A stretch of DNA of 5,374 nucleotides from Betaproteobacteria bacterium. Lineage in GTDB: Bacteria > Pseudomonadota > Gammaproteobacteria > Burkholderiales > SG8-41. The stretch spans positions 1 through 5,374 of the forward strand of contig JAIOOZ010000582.1 of the NCBI GenBank assembly GCA_021414185.1. The letters run 5' to 3'. The translations under genes and the position numbers were made by a program. Positions within the stretch are counted from its first letter, which is position 1, and the number at the start of each line of letters is the position of its first letter. Shown here piece by piece: positions 5,271 to 5,374 of this stretch. Below the pieces are notes generated by a model. That model had not been told where the DNA came from, searched no databases, and saw only the letters and a program-made list of their open reading frames with translations.

Positions 5271-5374
5271 GCGGAGACATCCGCCGCGAGGCCGGCTTTT
5301 TCGATGCCGGCGGCGCAGCACGCTTCGTCTTCATCGCCCGTGCCGCCGCTCGCGCCTGCCGAGCCCAGAATATT
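5267..5374 (-). CDS. C-terminal end of a GlcG/HbpS (DUF336) family protein, cut by the window edge
   Basis: Only the last 35 codons are inside the window. They read NILGSAGASGGTGDEDEACC at the start and end in ADVSA before TGA. The pattern G-(A/S)-x-G-(V/A)-SGGTG-x-x-D-E-x-C followed by an Ala/Gly-rich helix is the typical C-terminus of GlcG/HbpS-family proteins (DUF336), which include haem-binding and haem-degrading members and genes linked to glycolate or aromatic operons. Family assignment rests on this short motif. Being directly upstream of the cupin with a 58-bp spacer, it probably shares its transcript. The start and full length are outside the window. Confidence 0.65.
   Translation of the reverse strand, partial: NILGSAGASGGTGDEDEACCAAGIEKAGLAADVSA

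Overview
The window reads as a piece of a fairly GC-rich proteobacterial chromosome, most likely betaproteobacterial. This is inferred from the protein flavour, the GTG starts preceded by clear Shine-Dalgarno sequences, and a dRS3-like TTCCC/GGGAA inverted repeat at the left edge of the kind common in Neisseria and relatives. No rRNA, tRNA, CRISPR array, transposase or phage gene is visible. All eight complete genes, plus one gene cut by the right edge, lie on the minus strand, so transcription runs from high to low coordinates.

In transcription order from the right edge: the last 35 codons of a GlcG/HbpS-like (DUF336) protein; a short spacer with a 7-bp tandem repeat; a single-domain cupin; a strong intrinsic terminator; a promoter candidate with an inverted repeat; a 97-residue ferritin-like protein of the encapsulated-ferritin (EncFtn) family; an exported serine alpha/beta hydrolase of the dienelactone hydrolase family; an overlapping DUF433/DUF5615 (PIN-like) toxin-antitoxin-type pair; a beta-hydroxyacid dehydrogenase (3-hydroxyisobutyrate dehydrogenase family); a LysM protein with one C-terminal membrane segment; and a carboxymuconolactone decarboxylase-family protein. 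The dRS3-like repeat follows at the left edge.

The genes do not form one pathway. The likely transcription units are GlcG-like plus cupin (closed by the terminator), EncFtn with possible read-through into the hydrolase, and the toxin-antitoxin pair with possible read-through into the dehydrogenase 52 bp downstream. The LysM and carboxymuconolactone decarboxylase genes have longer spacers and may be independent. Several enzymes belong to families also found in aromatic or hydroxyacid catabolism, but each departs from the classical pathway enzyme, so no pathway is claimed.

The most notable item is the EncFtn gene. It keeps the ferroxidase ligands of the Rhodospirillum rubrum protein but stops straight after the helical domain. 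It has no C-terminal encapsulin-targeting peptide, and no encapsulin gene lies within the window on either side. Three starts were moved from the longest open frame on the basis of ribosome binding sites or family alignment (dehydrogenase GTG at 2672, hydrolase GTG at 4216, DUF433 ATG at 3254), and two more were moved inward to ATG codons (641 and 1671).
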